The notes beneath the pieces are model-generated. The model did not search any database and was not told the DNA's origin. It saw nothing but the letters and a program-made list of their open reading frames with translations. Source: JADKCZ01 sp963786945 (lineage in GTDB: Bacteria > Myxococcota > Myxococcia > Myxococcales > Anaeromyxobacteraceae). Taken from it: 64,000 nt of DNA. The stretch is from NCBI GenBank assembly GCA_963786945.1, contig CAWBAO010000005.1, forward strand, positions 248,001 to 312,000, in the 5' to 3' direction. The first letter of the stretch is position 1, and the number at the start of each line of letters is the position of its first letter. This document shows, in pieces, positions 26,417-36,691 of the stretch. The translations under genes were made by a program, and so were the position numbers.

Positions 26417-26433
26417 AACTACTCTCGGTCGGG
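26417..26433 (+). repeat. REP-like motif, copy D (right flank of RAYT, diverged)
   Basis: The sequence AACTACTCTCGGTCGGG matches the other copies at 15 of 17 bases (differences at positions 10 and 13). It lies 44 nt before xerC and is inverted relative to copy C. Confidence 0.58.
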
Positions 26434-26461
26434 TTGGGAATTCGCACCTGTCGCGCCGGGA

Positions 26462-26470
26462 TGCTACCGA
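26462..26470 (+). promoter_or_regulatory. Extended -10-like element before xerC
   Basis: TGCTACCGA lies 6 nt before the ATG at 26477, with no Shine-Dalgarno in between. The layout TGCTAN4-N6-start is the same as before argD, the RDD gene and lpxB. The hexamer itself is weak (TACCGA). Confidence 0.35.
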
Positions 26471-26476
26471 TCCCCC

Positions 26477-27401
26477 ATGTCCACTGCCGCCACCCAGGAG
26501 CCTGAGGTCCAGCGCTTCGAGGCCTACCTCCGGGTGGAGCGGCGAGCCTCGGCCCACACGCTCAAGGCCTACCTCGCCGACCTCGCCCAGTACGCCGCCT
26601 ACCTCGCCGAGCGGGGCGCCCCGCTCATCCCCTCGTCACCCGCGCTGGTGCGAGGCTTCATCGCCAGCAGCACCGGCACCGCTGGCCCGGTCTCGCTGGC
26701 GCGCAAGCTCTCCGCCGTCCGCTCCTTCTACCGCTACCTCGTCAAGGAGGGCCTGGCCCCCAGCAACCCGGCCCGCGCCGTCGCCTCGCCGAAGCGGCCC
26801 CGCCGGCTCCCCGACGTCCTCCCCGAGGAGGAGGCCGCGGCGCTGGTCGAGGCCCCGAGCCAGGACGGCACGCCGCTCCACCTGCGCGACCGGGCCTTCC
26901 TGGAGCTGCTCTACGCCTCCGGACTCCGGGTCTCCGAGCTGACCGGCCTCGACGTGGGAGGCGTCGACCTGGCCCAGGGCCTGGTGCGGGTGCTCGGCAA
27001 GCGTCGCAAGGAGCGGCTGGTCCCCGTCGGCCGGCCGGCGCGCGAGGCCATCGCCCGTTACCTCGCCACGGCACGCCCGGTGCTGGCGGCGCGGCCCGGA
27101 GGGCCGGGCCGCCGGCGATGCCCTCTTCCTCAACTTCCGCGGCGGTCGGCTCACCAGCCGCTCCGTGGCCAGGCTCATCGACGGCTGGGTCAAGCGGGTC
27201 GGCCTGCCGCGCCACGTCCACCCGCACGTGCTGCGCCACTGCTTCGCCACCCACCTGCTCTCGAACGGCGCCGACCTGCGCGGCATCCAGGAGCTGCTGG
27301 GCCACGCCTCGCTCTCCACCACGCAGCGCTACACCCACCTGGACTGGAAGCGCCTGGCCACGGTCTACGACCAGGCCCACCCCCGGGCCCATCAGAAGTG
27401 A
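26477..27401 (+). CDS. xerC: Tyrosine recombinase XerC (one frameshift)
   Basis: XerC resolves chromosome dimers at dif with XerD. The SAM-like N-terminal domain (about 10-100) and catalytic domain are recognisable: Arg in ASGLRVSELTGL, Lys in VLGKRRKERLVPVG, the HxxR box in HVLRHCFATHLL and the nucleophile Tyr in LSTTQRYTHLD. The first part reads in the frame of the ATG, but the part from about 27110 (AGDALFLNFRGGRLTSRS) is in the +1 frame. The break is within a GC-rich stretch at 27092-27115. Removing one base gives 308 codons, the normal length of about 307 residues. Either one inserted base in the assembly or a true inactivating frameshift applies. It follows trmFO in the usual order, interrupted by the RAYT unit. 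Confidence 0.85.
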
Positions 27402-27449
27402 CCGCCACCGGCGCACCGGTGTCCCCCGGGGCTGGCCGTGCCGGCAGGC

Positions 27450-27465
27450 CCGGCGCTCGCGCCGG
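27450..27465 (+). terminator. GC hairpin after xerC
   Basis: The stem CCGGCGC/GCGCCGG with a 2-nt loop lies between xerC and argD. No T-tract follows, so factor-independent termination is uncertain. Confidence 0.35.
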
Positions 27466-27498
27466 CCCGCCACGCCGCTGGATCACGCGCCCGGCACT

Positions 27499-27507
27499 TG
27501 CTACAAG
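27499..27507 (+). promoter_or_regulatory. Extended -10-like element of argD, probable leaderless start
   Basis: TGC-TACAAG (hexamer 27502-27507) has an extended -10 TG and lies exactly 6 nt before the ATG at 27514. There is no Shine-Dalgarno. The transcript probably starts at the ATG. Confidence 0.45.
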
Positions 27508-27513
27508 CTCGCA

Positions 27514-28713
27514 ATGACGCCCACCGAGTCGATCGTCCAGCGCGCCCAGGCGGTCTTCACCCCCAACTACCGGCAGGCGCCGCTGGTGCTGGTGCGCGGC
27601 CAGGGCAGCCGCGTCTGGGACGTCGAGGGGCGGGAGTACCTCGACGCCATCGCCGGCATCGCCACCTGCGCGCTGGGCCACTGCCACCCGGCGCTGGTCG
27701 AGACCCTGGAGCGCCAGGCGCGCGAGCTCTGGCACGTCTCCAACCTCTTCTACAACCCGCGCGCCGTCGAGCTCTGCGAGGCGCTGGTGGCCAGCTCCGG
27801 CTTCGCCAGGCGGGTCTTCCTGTGCAACAGCGGCGCCGAGTCCAACGAGGCCATGCTCAAGCTGGCGCGCAAGTACCAGGCCGACCAGGGCCACCCGGAG
27901 CGGAACGAGATCGTCGCCTGCCACAACTCCTTCCACGGCCGGACCATGTTCGCGCTGGCCGCCACGGGCCAGCCCAAGTACCACCACGGGTTCGAGCCGC
28001 TGGTGCCGGGCGTGCGCCACATCCCCTTCGGCGACGTGGCGGCGCTGGAGGCGGCGCTCACCGACACCACCGCCGCCTTCATCGTCGAGCCCATCCAGGG
28101 CGAGGCGGGCGTCTTCCCGGCGCCGGCCGGCTACCTCGAGGCGGCGCGCCGGCTGACCCGGGCCCGGGGCGTCCTGCTCTGCTTCGACGAGGTGCAGGTC
28201 GGCATGGGGCGCACCGGCAAGATGTGGGGGCACGAGTGGGACGGCGTGGCGCCCGACCTGATGTCGTCGGCCAAGGCCCTCGCCAACGGCTACCCCATGG
28301 GCGCGCTGCTGGCCTCCGAGGAGGTGGGCCTCCACCTCACGCCGGGCAGCCACGCCTCCACCTTCGGCGGGAACGCGCTGGGCGCCGCGGTGGCGCTCCG
28401 CTCGCTCCAGCTCATCGGCGAGGCGCTCCCCAACGCGGTCCGGGTCGGCGCCCGCCTGGCCGAGGGGCTGGGCGCGCTGCGCGCCGGCGGCCGGGTGGTC
28501 GAGGTGCGCGGTCGCGGCCTCCTGCTGGGGGTGGTGGTGAAGGGCATCGACGCCGGCGCGGTGGTGGGGCTGGCCCGCGACGGCGGCCTGCTCTGCAACG
28601 CCATCGGCGAGTCCGTGGTCCGGCTGGCCCCGGCGCTGACCCTCACCGATGCCGAGGCCGACGAGGCCGTCCACAAGCTGGGCGCGGCCATCGCCGCGGC
28701 CCCGGCGAGGTAG
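27514..28713 (+). CDS. argD: Acetylornithine aminotransferase
   Basis: A 399-residue class III PLP aminotransferase that converts N-acetylglutamate semialdehyde to N-acetylornithine in arginine synthesis. Signatures are FLCNSGAESNEAMLKLARKY, FIVEPIQGEAGV, the pocket Asp in LLCFDEVQVGMGRTG, the PLP Lys in SSAKALANGYPMGA and HASTFGGNALGAA. It is 3 nt before argF, so the two form an arginine-biosynthesis operon. The enzyme may also act on succinyldiaminopimelate, as is common in the family. The length is normal. Confidence 0.94.
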   Translation: MTPTESIVQRAQAVFTPNYRQAPLVLVRGQGSRVWDVEGREYLDAIAGIATCALGHCHPALVETLERQARELWHVSNLFYNPRAVELCEALVASSGFARRVFLCNSGAESNEAMLKLARKYQADQGHPERNEIVACHNSFHGRTMFALAATGQPKYHHGFEPLVPGVRHIPFGDVAALEAALTDTTAAFIVEPIQGEAGVFPAPAGYLEAARRLTRARGVLLCFDEVQVGMGRTGKMWGHEWDGVAPDLMSSAKALANGYPMGALLASEEVGLHLTPGSHASTFGGNALGAAVALRSLQLIGEALPNAVRVGARLAEGLGALRAGGRVVEVRGRGLLLGVVVKGIDAGAVVGLARDGGLLCNAIGESVVRLAPALTLTDAEADEAVHKLGAAIAAAPAR

Positions 28714-28716
28714 CCC

Positions 28717-29637
28717 ATGGCGCAGACCAAGCGCGACTTCCTGCGCATCACCGACCTCGACCGCGGCGGGCTCCTCGAGCTGCTGGAGCGGGCCGCCGAG
28801 TGGAAGCTGATCGGGCGCAAGGGGCCCCGGCCCCTCGAGGGCATGACCATCGGCCTGGTCTTCGAGAAGGCCTCCACCCGCACCCGGGTCTCGTTCGAGG
28901 TGGCGGCCGGCCAGCTGGGCGGCCACGCCATCTTCCTGTCGCCGCGTGACACGCAGCTGGGCCGGGGCGAGCCGATCCAGGACACGGCCCGGGTGCTGGC
29001 CCGCTACCTCGACGCCCTGGTGGTCCGCACCTTCGAGCACGAGAAGCTGGCCCAGATCGCCCACCACGCCAGCGTGCCGGTGGTGAACGCCCTCACCGAC
29101 GCCTCCCACCCGTGCCAGGTGCTGGCCGACCTGCTCACCACCTCGGAGCGCTTCGGCGCCGACGTCCTGCAGAGGCCGGGCCTGCGGGTGGCCTGGATCG
29201 GCGACGGCAACAACATGGCCAACAGCTGGCTGGAGGCCTGCGCCGTGCTCGGCTTCGAGCTCCAGCTGGCCTGCCCGACCGGCTACGACCCGGACGCGGC
29301 GCTGCTGGCCCGCTGCGCCGGCCGGGCCCGGGTGGTCCGGTCCCCGGGCGAGGCCGTGGCCGGGGCCCACGTCATCAACACCGACGTCTGGGCCTCGATG
29401 GGGCAGGAGGCCGAGCAGGCCAGGAGGGAGCGGGACTTCGCCGGCTTCATCGTCGACGAGGCCCTGGTGGCCCGGGCCCGGCCCGAGGCCATCGTGCTCC
29501 ACTGCCTCCCGGCCCACCGTGGGGAGGAGATCAGCGAGGCGGTGCTGGAAGGGCCGCGCTCGGCGGTCTTCGATCAGGCCGAGAACCGGCTCCACGTCCA
29601 GAAGGCCCTCCTCGAGTCCCTGCTGGCCGGCGATTGA
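28717..29637 (+). CDS. argF: Ornithine carbamoyltransferase
   Basis: A 306-residue enzyme that forms citrulline from ornithine and carbamoyl phosphate. The carbamoyl phosphate loop is FEKASTRTRVSFE, and the other motifs are HPCQVLADL, HCLPAHRGEE and the ornithine-binding INTDVWASMGQE. It is an anabolic OTCase by context with argD. ATG 28717 is 3 nt after the argD stop. The length is typical. Confidence 0.95.
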   Translation: MAQTKRDFLRITDLDRGGLLELLERAAEWKLIGRKGPRPLEGMTIGLVFEKASTRTRVSFEVAAGQLGGHAIFLSPRDTQLGRGEPIQDTARVLARYLDALVVRTFEHEKLAQIAHHASVPVVNALTDASHPCQVLADLLTTSERFGADVLQRPGLRVAWIGDGNNMANSWLEACAVLGFELQLACPTGYDPDAALLARCAGRARVVRSPGEAVAGAHVINTDVWASMGQEAEQARRERDFAGFIVDEALVARARPEAIVLHCLPAHRGEEISEAVLEGPRSAVFDQAENRLHVQKALLESLLAGD

Positions 29638-29714
29638 CCCCCGCGGCTCCTGCTGGCTACATTCGAGCCTTTCCAACAGGTTGCGTCGAGCGGAAGCGCG
29701 TGGGGGCACCTCGA

Positions 29715-30678
29715 GTGAGTGGGGATCGTTACCAGGGCCATCTCTTCAGTCCGGCGGACCTCGCCGAGGCGGTCGATCTCGACGTCGACCGGCGCAAGGC
29801 CATCCTCTTCGCCGAGGCCAAGCTGGGCGAGTGGACCCACTGGGAGCTGCTCGGGCTGCCCTGGAACGCCAGCGTCGAGGCGGTGCGCGCCGCCTACATC
29901 GACCAGGTGAAGATCTTCCACCCGGATCGGTACCCCGGGAAGCGGCTGGGGAGCTACCGGGCGCGGCTGGAGCGGGTCTTCCGCCGGGTCACCGAGGCCC
30001 GGGACGTCCTCACCAGCGAGGAGAGGCGGGCCGCCTACGTCCTCGCCACCGCCCCGGCCCTGGAGCGCACCCGCATCGAGGCGCGCCGGCTGGAGGACGA
30101 GCGGCGGGCGCAGGAGCGCCGGGGCCGGCTGGCGCGCCAGAACCCGCTGCTGGCCAGGGCCGAGCGCGATCTCCGAGCTGGTCAGGCACGGCCGGGAGAT
30201 GATGGCCGCCGGCAGCTTCGCGCAGGCCGCCAACGACTTCAGGCTGGTGGCCAGCCTCGACCCGAGCCAACGCCGAGGCCGGGACGCTGGCCGCCGAGGC
30301 CCGCAAGAAGGCGGTCGCGGCCCAGGTGGCCGAGTGCATCGAGAAGGGGACCGCCGCCGAGACCCTGGGGCGCTGGCAGGCCGCGCTGGCCGCCTACCGC
30401 GCCGCGCTCGAGGCCGACCCGTCCAGCGTCCGCGCCATGGTCCTCGCCAGCCGCGCCGCCGTCCAGGCGGGCGACGTGGGCGCGGGTCGCGACTACGCCG
30501 AGCACGCCATCCGGATCCAGCCGCACAGCGCGCCGGCCCACGAGGCGCTGGGGGCGGCCCTGGACGCGGCCGGCAAGCGGGGCGACGCCAGGAAGGCGCT
30601 GGAGCGGGCCCTGGAGATCGACCCGCGCCTCGCCTCCGCCAAGGAGCGGCTCAAGAAGCTCCGCTGGAGCTTCCTGGG

Positions 30679-30682
<4 letters not shown>
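29715..30682 (+). CDS. J-domain plus TPR co-chaperone (two frameshifts)
   Basis: A J domain lies near residues 35-110 (HWELLGLPWNASVEAVRAAY) and keeps the HPD signature (KIFHPDRYPG). A charged helical region and TPR repeats follow (LGRWQAALAAYRAALEADP and AGRDYAEHAIRIQPHSAP). The reading frame shifts by +1 near 30150-30165 and again near 30268-30272 (GACCCGAGC-C-AACGCC). Removing two bases gives exactly 322 codons. The GTG at 29715 is the likely start, although GTG 29700 is also in frame. It overlaps the Hsp70 gene by ATGA, so it is very likely its dedicated J-protein. Either assembly indels or a decayed gene could explain the breaks. Confidence 0.72.
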
Positions 30683-32540
<1,858 letters not shown>

Positions 32541-32543
32541 TCG

Positions 32544-33416
32544 GTGGCGACCACCCACGAGCTGGTGGAGCAGGGGATCCGGGCCTACGTGGAGGGGCGG
32601 CTGGACGAGTCGCGCCGGCTGCTGGAGGAGGCGCTGCGCCTCGATCCGGTCAGCTCCCGGGCCCGCTCCTACCTGCTGCTCCTGCCCGGCGGCCTCCAGG
32701 CCAGCCAGGAGATCCGGCCGCCGGCCCCACCGCCGGCCCCGATCGACCCGCCGACCGCGCCACCGCCGCCCCCGATCGACCCGCCGGCCGTGCCGCCTCG
32801 GGCCACGCCCGCCCCGTCGCCTCCGACGCCCGCCCCGGCCGCCCCGCCGGCTCCCGAGCCGGAGCCGGAGCCGATCCGCCCGGAGGCCCAGTTCGCCCCG
32901 TCCCCGTGGGACGACGGCCCGGCCACCTCGCCGTCCATCCTGCTCGGCAGCGAGGGGGGGCTCGACCTCGAGGCCGTGGCCGAGAAGTCCGACCTCCGCA
33001 CGCTGGTGCCCCGCGCGGCGCGGCCCGCCACGCCGCAGGACGACGTGGCGGTCTGGATGACCGCCGCCAAGGACCTGCTGGCGCTGGGCGACTTCTCCGG
33101 ATCCCTGGAGATGATCGAGAAGATCCTCAAGGTCGACCCGGAGCACGCCGAGGCCCGCGACTACCTCTCGAAGAACGAGGCCACGCTGGTGGCGATGTAC
33201 GAGTCCAAGCTGGGCCCGCTCGGCGGCATCCCCCGGCTGGCCATCAAGCCGGAGGAGATCATGTGGCTCAACCTGGATCACCGGGCCGGCTTCCTGCTCG
33301 CGCAGATCGACGGGGAGATCGACTACGAGAGCCTCTTCGCGCTCTCCGGCCTGCCGCGCCTCGACACCGCGCGCATCCTGGCGAGCCTGCTGCTCGACGG
33401 CGTGATCGCCGCCTGA
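32544..33416 (+). CDS. TPR protein with Pro-rich linker, part of the Hsp70 operon
   Basis: A 290-residue protein starting at GTG 3 nt after the Hsp70 stop. An N-terminal TPR (GIRAYVEGRLDESRRLLEEA), a Pro/Ala-rich linker (about 50-115), a second TPR (AAKDLLALGDFSGSLEMIEK) and a C-terminal domain (RLAIKPEEIMWLNLDHRAGF and ALSGLPRLDTARILASLL) are visible. The last part resembles the winged-helix-like tail seen in PATAN-linked proteins. It probably scaffolds clients for the neighbouring chaperone. No enzyme motif is present. Confidence 0.75.
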   Translation: MATTHELVEQGIRAYVEGRLDESRRLLEEALRLDPVSSRARSYLLLLPGGLQASQEIRPPAPPPAPIDPPTAPPPPPIDPPAVPPRATPAPSPPTPAPAAPPAPEPEPEPIRPEAQFAPSPWDDGPATSPSILLGSEGGLDLEAVAEKSDLRTLVPRAARPATPQDDVAVWMTAAKDLLALGDFSGSLEMIEKILKVDPEHAEARDYLSKNEATLVAMYESKLGPLGGIPRLAIKPEEIMWLNLDHRAGFLLAQIDGEIDYESLFALSGLPRLDTARILASLLLDGVIAA

Positions 33417-33436
33417 CCGCGGGCGGCCCCGGCCCT

Positions 33437-33913
33437 TCAGTTCCGGATCACGGCGCTCCAGGTGGCGCGCACCACCAGCTCGCCGCGCTGGTTCACGGTC
33501 TCGGTGGTGACCTCGATGAAGTCGAGGTTGGCGCGCTCCTGCAGGCGGGTGATCTCCCCGGTGGTCCGGAGCACGTCGCCGGGCCGGATGGGCCCGAACA
33601 GCTCCAGCTCCTGGCCGTTGTGGAGCAGGCGCAGCACGTCGAGCCCCAGCTCCGGATCCTTGCAGGCGAAGGAGAAGGGCTGGATGGCGAAGAGGGTGGC
33701 GTACCCGGGCGACGCCACCAGCGCGCCGTAGGGCGACGAGGCGGCCGCCTCGGGATCCCAGGTCCAGGGGTGGGCTTCGACGGGGGGGGTGGCGTAGACG
33801 CGCCCCGGGACGCCGCCCCCGATGGCGGCGGCGAAGTCGCGCAGCGACTCGAGCCCGACGGTGAAGAGGTAGGGGCCGTAGCGCCGGCCCAGGTGGGCCT
33901 TGTTGACCGGCAC
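33437..33913 (-). CDS. MaoC-like dehydratase, N-terminal type (HadA/HadC-like subunit)
   Basis: A 158-residue hot-dog fold protein (VPVNKAHLGRRYGPYLFTVG; RPGDVLRTTGEITRLQERAN). It resembles the FAS1/MaoC N-terminal half, which lacks the catalytic Asp-His of hydratases. The upstream gene, separated by 2 nt, carries the catalytic half. Together they would form a heterodimeric 3-hydroxyacyl dehydratase as in mycobacterial HadAB/HadBC. The physiological acyl carrier is unknown. GTG start. Confidence 0.85.
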   Translation of the reverse strand: MPVNKAHLGRRYGPYLFTVGLESLRDFAAAIGGGVPGRVYATPPVEAHPWTWDPEAAASSPYGALVASPGYATLFAIQPFSFACKDPELGLDVLRLLHNGQELELFGPIRPGDVLRTTGEITRLQERANLDFIEVTTETVNQRGELVVRATWSAVIRN

Positions 33914-33915
33914 GG

Positions 33916-34320
33916 TCAGGCTCCCGGGAGCTGGGCCTCGGCCGAGGCGCCCTTGAGCACCTCCTCGCCGCGCTGGTTGACCGCCGAGATCTCGAGCCTC
34001 ACGGTGCCGCCGTCGACCGCCGCGCAGCGGCCGCGGAAGGTGATCACGTCGCCGACCTGCACCGGCTTGGTGAAGCGCGCCGAGACGCGGCGGAGGCGGA
34101 CCGGATCTCCGAGGTAGGTGGCGCAGGCGTCGGCGAGCCAGGCGAAGGTGCACATCCCCTGGAGGATGACCCCCTGGTATCCGGCCTCCCGGGCCACGGC
34201 CGGGTCGATGTGGATGGGGTTGAAGTCGCCCGAGGCGGCCGCGTAGTAGATGGGGCGGTAGGTGTCGACCTCGCGCACCCGCTCGAAGGTTTCTCCGACG
34301 GTGAATGCGGTGCGGACCAT
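33916..34320 (-). CDS. MaoC-like (R)-3-hydroxyacyl dehydratase, catalytic subunit (HadB-like)
   Basis: A 134-residue hot-dog protein with the hydratase-2 signature YYAAASGDFNPIHIDP, which places the catalytic Asp and His, followed by GYQGVILQGMCTF. It dehydrates (R)-3-hydroxyacyl thioesters, probably on ACP or CoA. The partner subunit follows 2 nt downstream. The ATG at 34320 is the first gene of this minus-strand pair. The upstream SDR gene is co-oriented. Confidence 0.9.
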   Translation of the reverse strand: MVRTAFTVGETFERVREVDTYRPIYYAAASGDFNPIHIDPAVAREAGYQGVILQGMCTFAWLADACATYLGDPVRLRRVSARFTKPVQVGDVITFRGRCAAVDGGTVRLEISAVNQRGEEVLKGASAEAQLPGA

Positions 34321-34344
34321 GCACGCTTGATGTACGCAAGGGCC

Positions 34345-34367
34345 GGCCGCCGCACAAGGGGGCGGCC
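34345..34367 (-). terminator. Hairpin after the SDR gene
   Basis: A stem GGCCGCC/GGCGGCC with a 9-nt loop lies between the SDR stop and the MaoC start on the minus strand. It may end the coaE-SDR transcript. There is no clear T-run. Confidence 0.35.
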
Positions 34368-34399
34368 GCTCGCGCCCCGGCCCGGGGTGACGCGCAGCG

Positions 34400-35503
34400 T
34401 CAGGCGGGGGCTGGCGGCTCGGCCGGGGCGGCCGCCTTCGTCGCCTCCGCCTCGCGCTTCCGGGCGAGGTGGGCCTGCACGAAGTCGATGACCCGGTCCA
34501 GGTACTCGGTGATGGGCGGGCAGCGGACCCCGCTGCCGTCCAGCAGCTCGAGGAGGTGGCGGGTGTCGTAGTTGGCCAGGTGGTCGACGTACTGGAGGGC
34601 CTGGGCGGTGCGCCCGCCGATCCGGTCGACCAGCGGCAGCCGGCGCAAGGTCGCCAGCGCCCGCTGCGGGATGGGCACGCTGGCCAGCCGCCGCCCCAGG
34701 CGGTTGGCGATCAGCTCGTAGACCCGCCGCGCCGGGAGCGGGGCGGGATCCACCACGTGGACCGTCCGGCCCGCCGCCGCCGGATGGAGGCCGATGACCA
34801 GCGCCGCGTCGATGACGAAGTCGATCGGCACCACGTTGAGCGGCGCCTGGGGATCCTCGGGCAGGGGCAGCGGCACCGCCAGCGGGGCCTCGGCCAGCGC
34901 CAGGGCCAGCGAGTACGGGCCCTCGAAGCGGTCGATCTCGCCGGTGCGGGAGTCGCCGATGACGAGGCTGGGGCGGAGCACGGTGGCGGGGAGGGCGCCG
35001 AGGGAGCGGCGCACCAGCCGCTCGGCCTGGAACTTGGACTCCTCGTAGGCGTTGTGGAACTCCTGGCCCGCCTCGAGCTCCTCCTCGAGGACCGGGCCGG
35101 TCCGGGCCCCGGAGACGAAGGCGGTCGAGAAGTGGACCAGCCGCTCGAGGCGGGTGGCCTGGGCGCACAGCTCCAGCACGCTGCGCGTGCCGTCCACGTT
35201 GACGCGCCGGAGCAGCCGGTCGTCGGTGCCCGGCCGGCGCTGGGCGGCCAGGTGCCAGGCGTGGGTGAGGTGGTGGGTGAGGGTGCGCCACTCGGCGCCG
35301 GAGAGCCCGAGGTGGATGTGCGTGACGTCCCCCTCCATCACCTCGACGCCGGGCCGGCCGCGCATGGCCTGGCGCGCCGTCGCGGCGTGGGGGGGCTGGA
35401 CCAGCAGCACCAGGCGCTGGCCCGGCGTGGCGGCCAGCCGCTCGACCAGCTTGGAGCCGAGCAGGCCGGTAGCGCCGGTCACCAGGTGGAGCCGATCGCC
35501 CAT
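34400..35503 (-). CDS. Extended SDR, thioester-reductase-like NAD(P)-dependent enzyme
   Basis: A 367-residue extended short-chain dehydrogenase. The Rossmann motif is LVTGATGLLGSKLVERL, and the catalytic YxxxK is in NAYEESKFQAERLVR. The region LVHFSTAFVSGARTG and VLRPSLVIGDSRTGEI matches fatty acyl-CoA/thioester reductase-like members. The C-terminus has a charged Ala/Pro tail. Next to a MaoC pair, this suggests a lipid or polyketide-type reduction, but the substrate is not visible. It is 7 nt downstream of coaE. Confidence 0.82.
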   Translation of the reverse strand: MGDRLHLVTGATGLLGSKLVERLAATPGQRLVLLVQPPHAATARQAMRGRPGVEVMEGDVTHIHLGLSGAEWRTLTHHLTHAWHLAAQRRPGTDDRLLRRVNVDGTRSVLELCAQATRLERLVHFSTAFVSGARTGPVLEEELEAGQEFHNAYEESKFQAERLVRRSLGALPATVLRPSLVIGDSRTGEIDRFEGPYSLALALAEAPLAVPLPLPEDPQAPLNVVPIDFVIDAALVIGLHPAAAGRTVHVVDPAPLPARRVYELIANRLGRRLASVPIPQRALATLRRLPLVDRIGGRTAQALQYVDHLANYDTRHLLELLDGSGVRCPPITEYLDRVIDFVQAHLARKREAEATKAAAPAEPPAPA

Positions 35504-35510
35504 GGACCGC

Positions 35511-36143
35511 TCAATAGCGCGTCGGCTCGCTCCCGGGAAGCCTCCGTCCGAGCCCGGCCCGCAGCGCCACCACCAGCCGCGCCGCCTTGGGCCCGAGCGA
35601 CGCCGCCTCGTCGGCGTTGTCCACCACCACGTCGGCGCGCGCCGCCTTCTCGTCCACGGGGAGCTGGGCGCGGAGCCGCGCCTCGGCCTCGGCGGGGGCG
35701 AGGCCGTCGCGCGCCGCCAGCCGGCGCAGCTGGGCCTCCCGCGGCGCCCAGACCACCACCACCAGCTCCATGGCCTGGTCGAGGCCGGCCTCGAAGAGGA
35801 GGGGGGCGTCATAGAAGGCCAGGTCGTGGCCGGCGGCGGCGAGCCGGGCGGTCTCGGCCCGCATGGCGGCCCGGATGGCCGGGTGGGTGATGGCCTCCAG
35901 CCGCCGCCGCGCGGCCTCGTCGCCGAAGACCAGCGACCCCAGCGCCTTCCGATCGAGCCGGCCGTCCGCCCCGACCACGCCCGGGAAGGCCGCGGCGATG
36001 GCCGCCAGCGCCGGCGTTCCCGGCTCGACCACCTGGCGGGCCAGCTGGTCGGCGTCGATGACCGGGCAGCCGACGGCGCGGAGGGCCGCCGCGAACGTGC
36101 TCTTGCCGGTGGCGATCCCGCCGGTGAGGCCGATCAGCCTCAC
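35511..36143 (-). CDS. coaE: Dephospho-CoA kinase
   Basis: A 210-residue enzyme that phosphorylates dephospho-CoA in the last step of CoA synthesis. The P-loop is LTGGIATGKSTFA, followed by VIDADQLARQVV and the lid region. THPAIRAAM and FYDAPLLFEAGLD are typical. It starts at GTG 36143, 3 nt after the BamE-like gene stop. A C-terminal extension ending in EPTRY is short. Confidence 0.94.
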   Translation of the reverse strand: MRLIGLTGGIATGKSTFAAALRAVGCPVIDADQLARQVVEPGTPALAAIAAAFPGVVGADGRLDRKALGSLVFGDEAARRRLEAITHPAIRAAMRAETARLAAAGHDLAFYDAPLLFEAGLDQAMELVVVVWAPREAQLRRLAARDGLAPAEAEARLRAQLPVDEKAARADVVVDNADEAASLGPKAARLVVALRAGLGRRLPGSEPTRY

Positions 36144-36146
36144 CCG

Positions 36147-36671
36147 CTACCTGGCCGGGGCGCCGGGGTCGGCGGCGGGGGGCACGGCCTCCGGTGCCGG
36201 GTGACCCTTCGGCTCGGCCGGGGCCTTGTCGGTCCCCTTGGGGGCGACGCCGGCGGCGAAGGTGATGGCCTGCACCTGCCCCTCGCGGTCGAAGAAGACC
36301 GTGACGCCCTTGCCCGGGTACTGCCAGACCTTCTGGAAGGTGTCGGTGAAGGTCCTGGTGGTGGGCTTGCCGTAGGTCCCCTCGATCGACTCGCCGTCGA
36401 GCGGCGCGGCGAGGAAGACGGTGATCTCCTCCACCACGCCGTCGGCCCGGCAGTGGAACTGGGCCTCCTTGGTGCCGGGCAGGGCCTGGTCGCCCTTGTA
36501 GGCCAGCACCTGGCGGTTGCCGCGCTTGACCCGGCTGGTCGGCTCGCCGAAGCGGGTCCCGACCTCGTCGGCGGTGGTCTTGCCCGGCTCCACGCCTTGC
36601 CACGCCTTGGCGTGGGCGGCGGCCGGGAGCAGCAGCGCGATGATCAAGGATGCCAGACGCATCGGGGCCAT
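36147..36671 (-). CDS. Periplasmic SmpA/OmlA-like (BamE-fold) protein
   Basis: A 174-residue exported protein. The signal peptide is MRLASLIIALLLPAAAHA. WQGVEPGKTTADEVGTRFGE is the typical N-terminal helix of SmpA/OmlA/BamE-like domains (residues about 22-45). The C-terminal 45 residues are Pro/Ala-rich. ATG 36671 and 36662 are both in frame; the first lies 5 nt after a -10-like hexamer. It is divergent from the tetraheme cytochrome, with only 20 bp between the starts. No lipobox is present, so it is not a typical BamE lipoprotein. Confidence 0.78.
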   Translation of the reverse strand: MAPMRLASLIIALLLPAAAHAKAWQGVEPGKTTADEVGTRFGEPTSRVKRGNRQVLAYKGDQALPGTKEAQFHCRADGVVEEITVFLAAPLDGESIEGTYGKPTTRTFTDTFQKVWQYPGKGVTVFFDREGQVQAITFAAGVAPKGTDKAPAEPKGHPAPEAVPPAADPGAPAR

Positions 36672-36676
36672 GGCGC

Positions 36677-36684
36677 ACTATACT
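36677..36684. promoter_or_regulatory. Bidirectional -10 elements between divergent leaderless starts
   Basis: The bases ACTATACT contain TATACT on the plus strand (36679-36684) and TATAGT on the minus strand (36682-36677). The first ends 7 nt before GTG 36692, the second 5 nt before ATG 36671. The hexamers overlap by 4 bp, so the two promoters would compete for RNA polymerase. -35 matches are weak. Confidence 0.5.
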
Positions 36685-36691
36685 GCGACCC

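Larger units (their letters stand above)
25154..26433 (+). mobile_element. RAYT transposase gene bounded by inverted REP-like motifs
   Basis: A 1.28 kb unit: REP-like copy C on the minus strand, a Y1/HUH transposase gene, and REP-like copy D on the plus strand. The layout matches RAYT loci, in which a domesticated IS200-like transposase is flanked by the REP elements it is thought to disperse. It sits between trmFO and xerC, genes that are often neighbours. There are no target-site duplications that I can see, as expected for this class. Confidence 0.62.
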
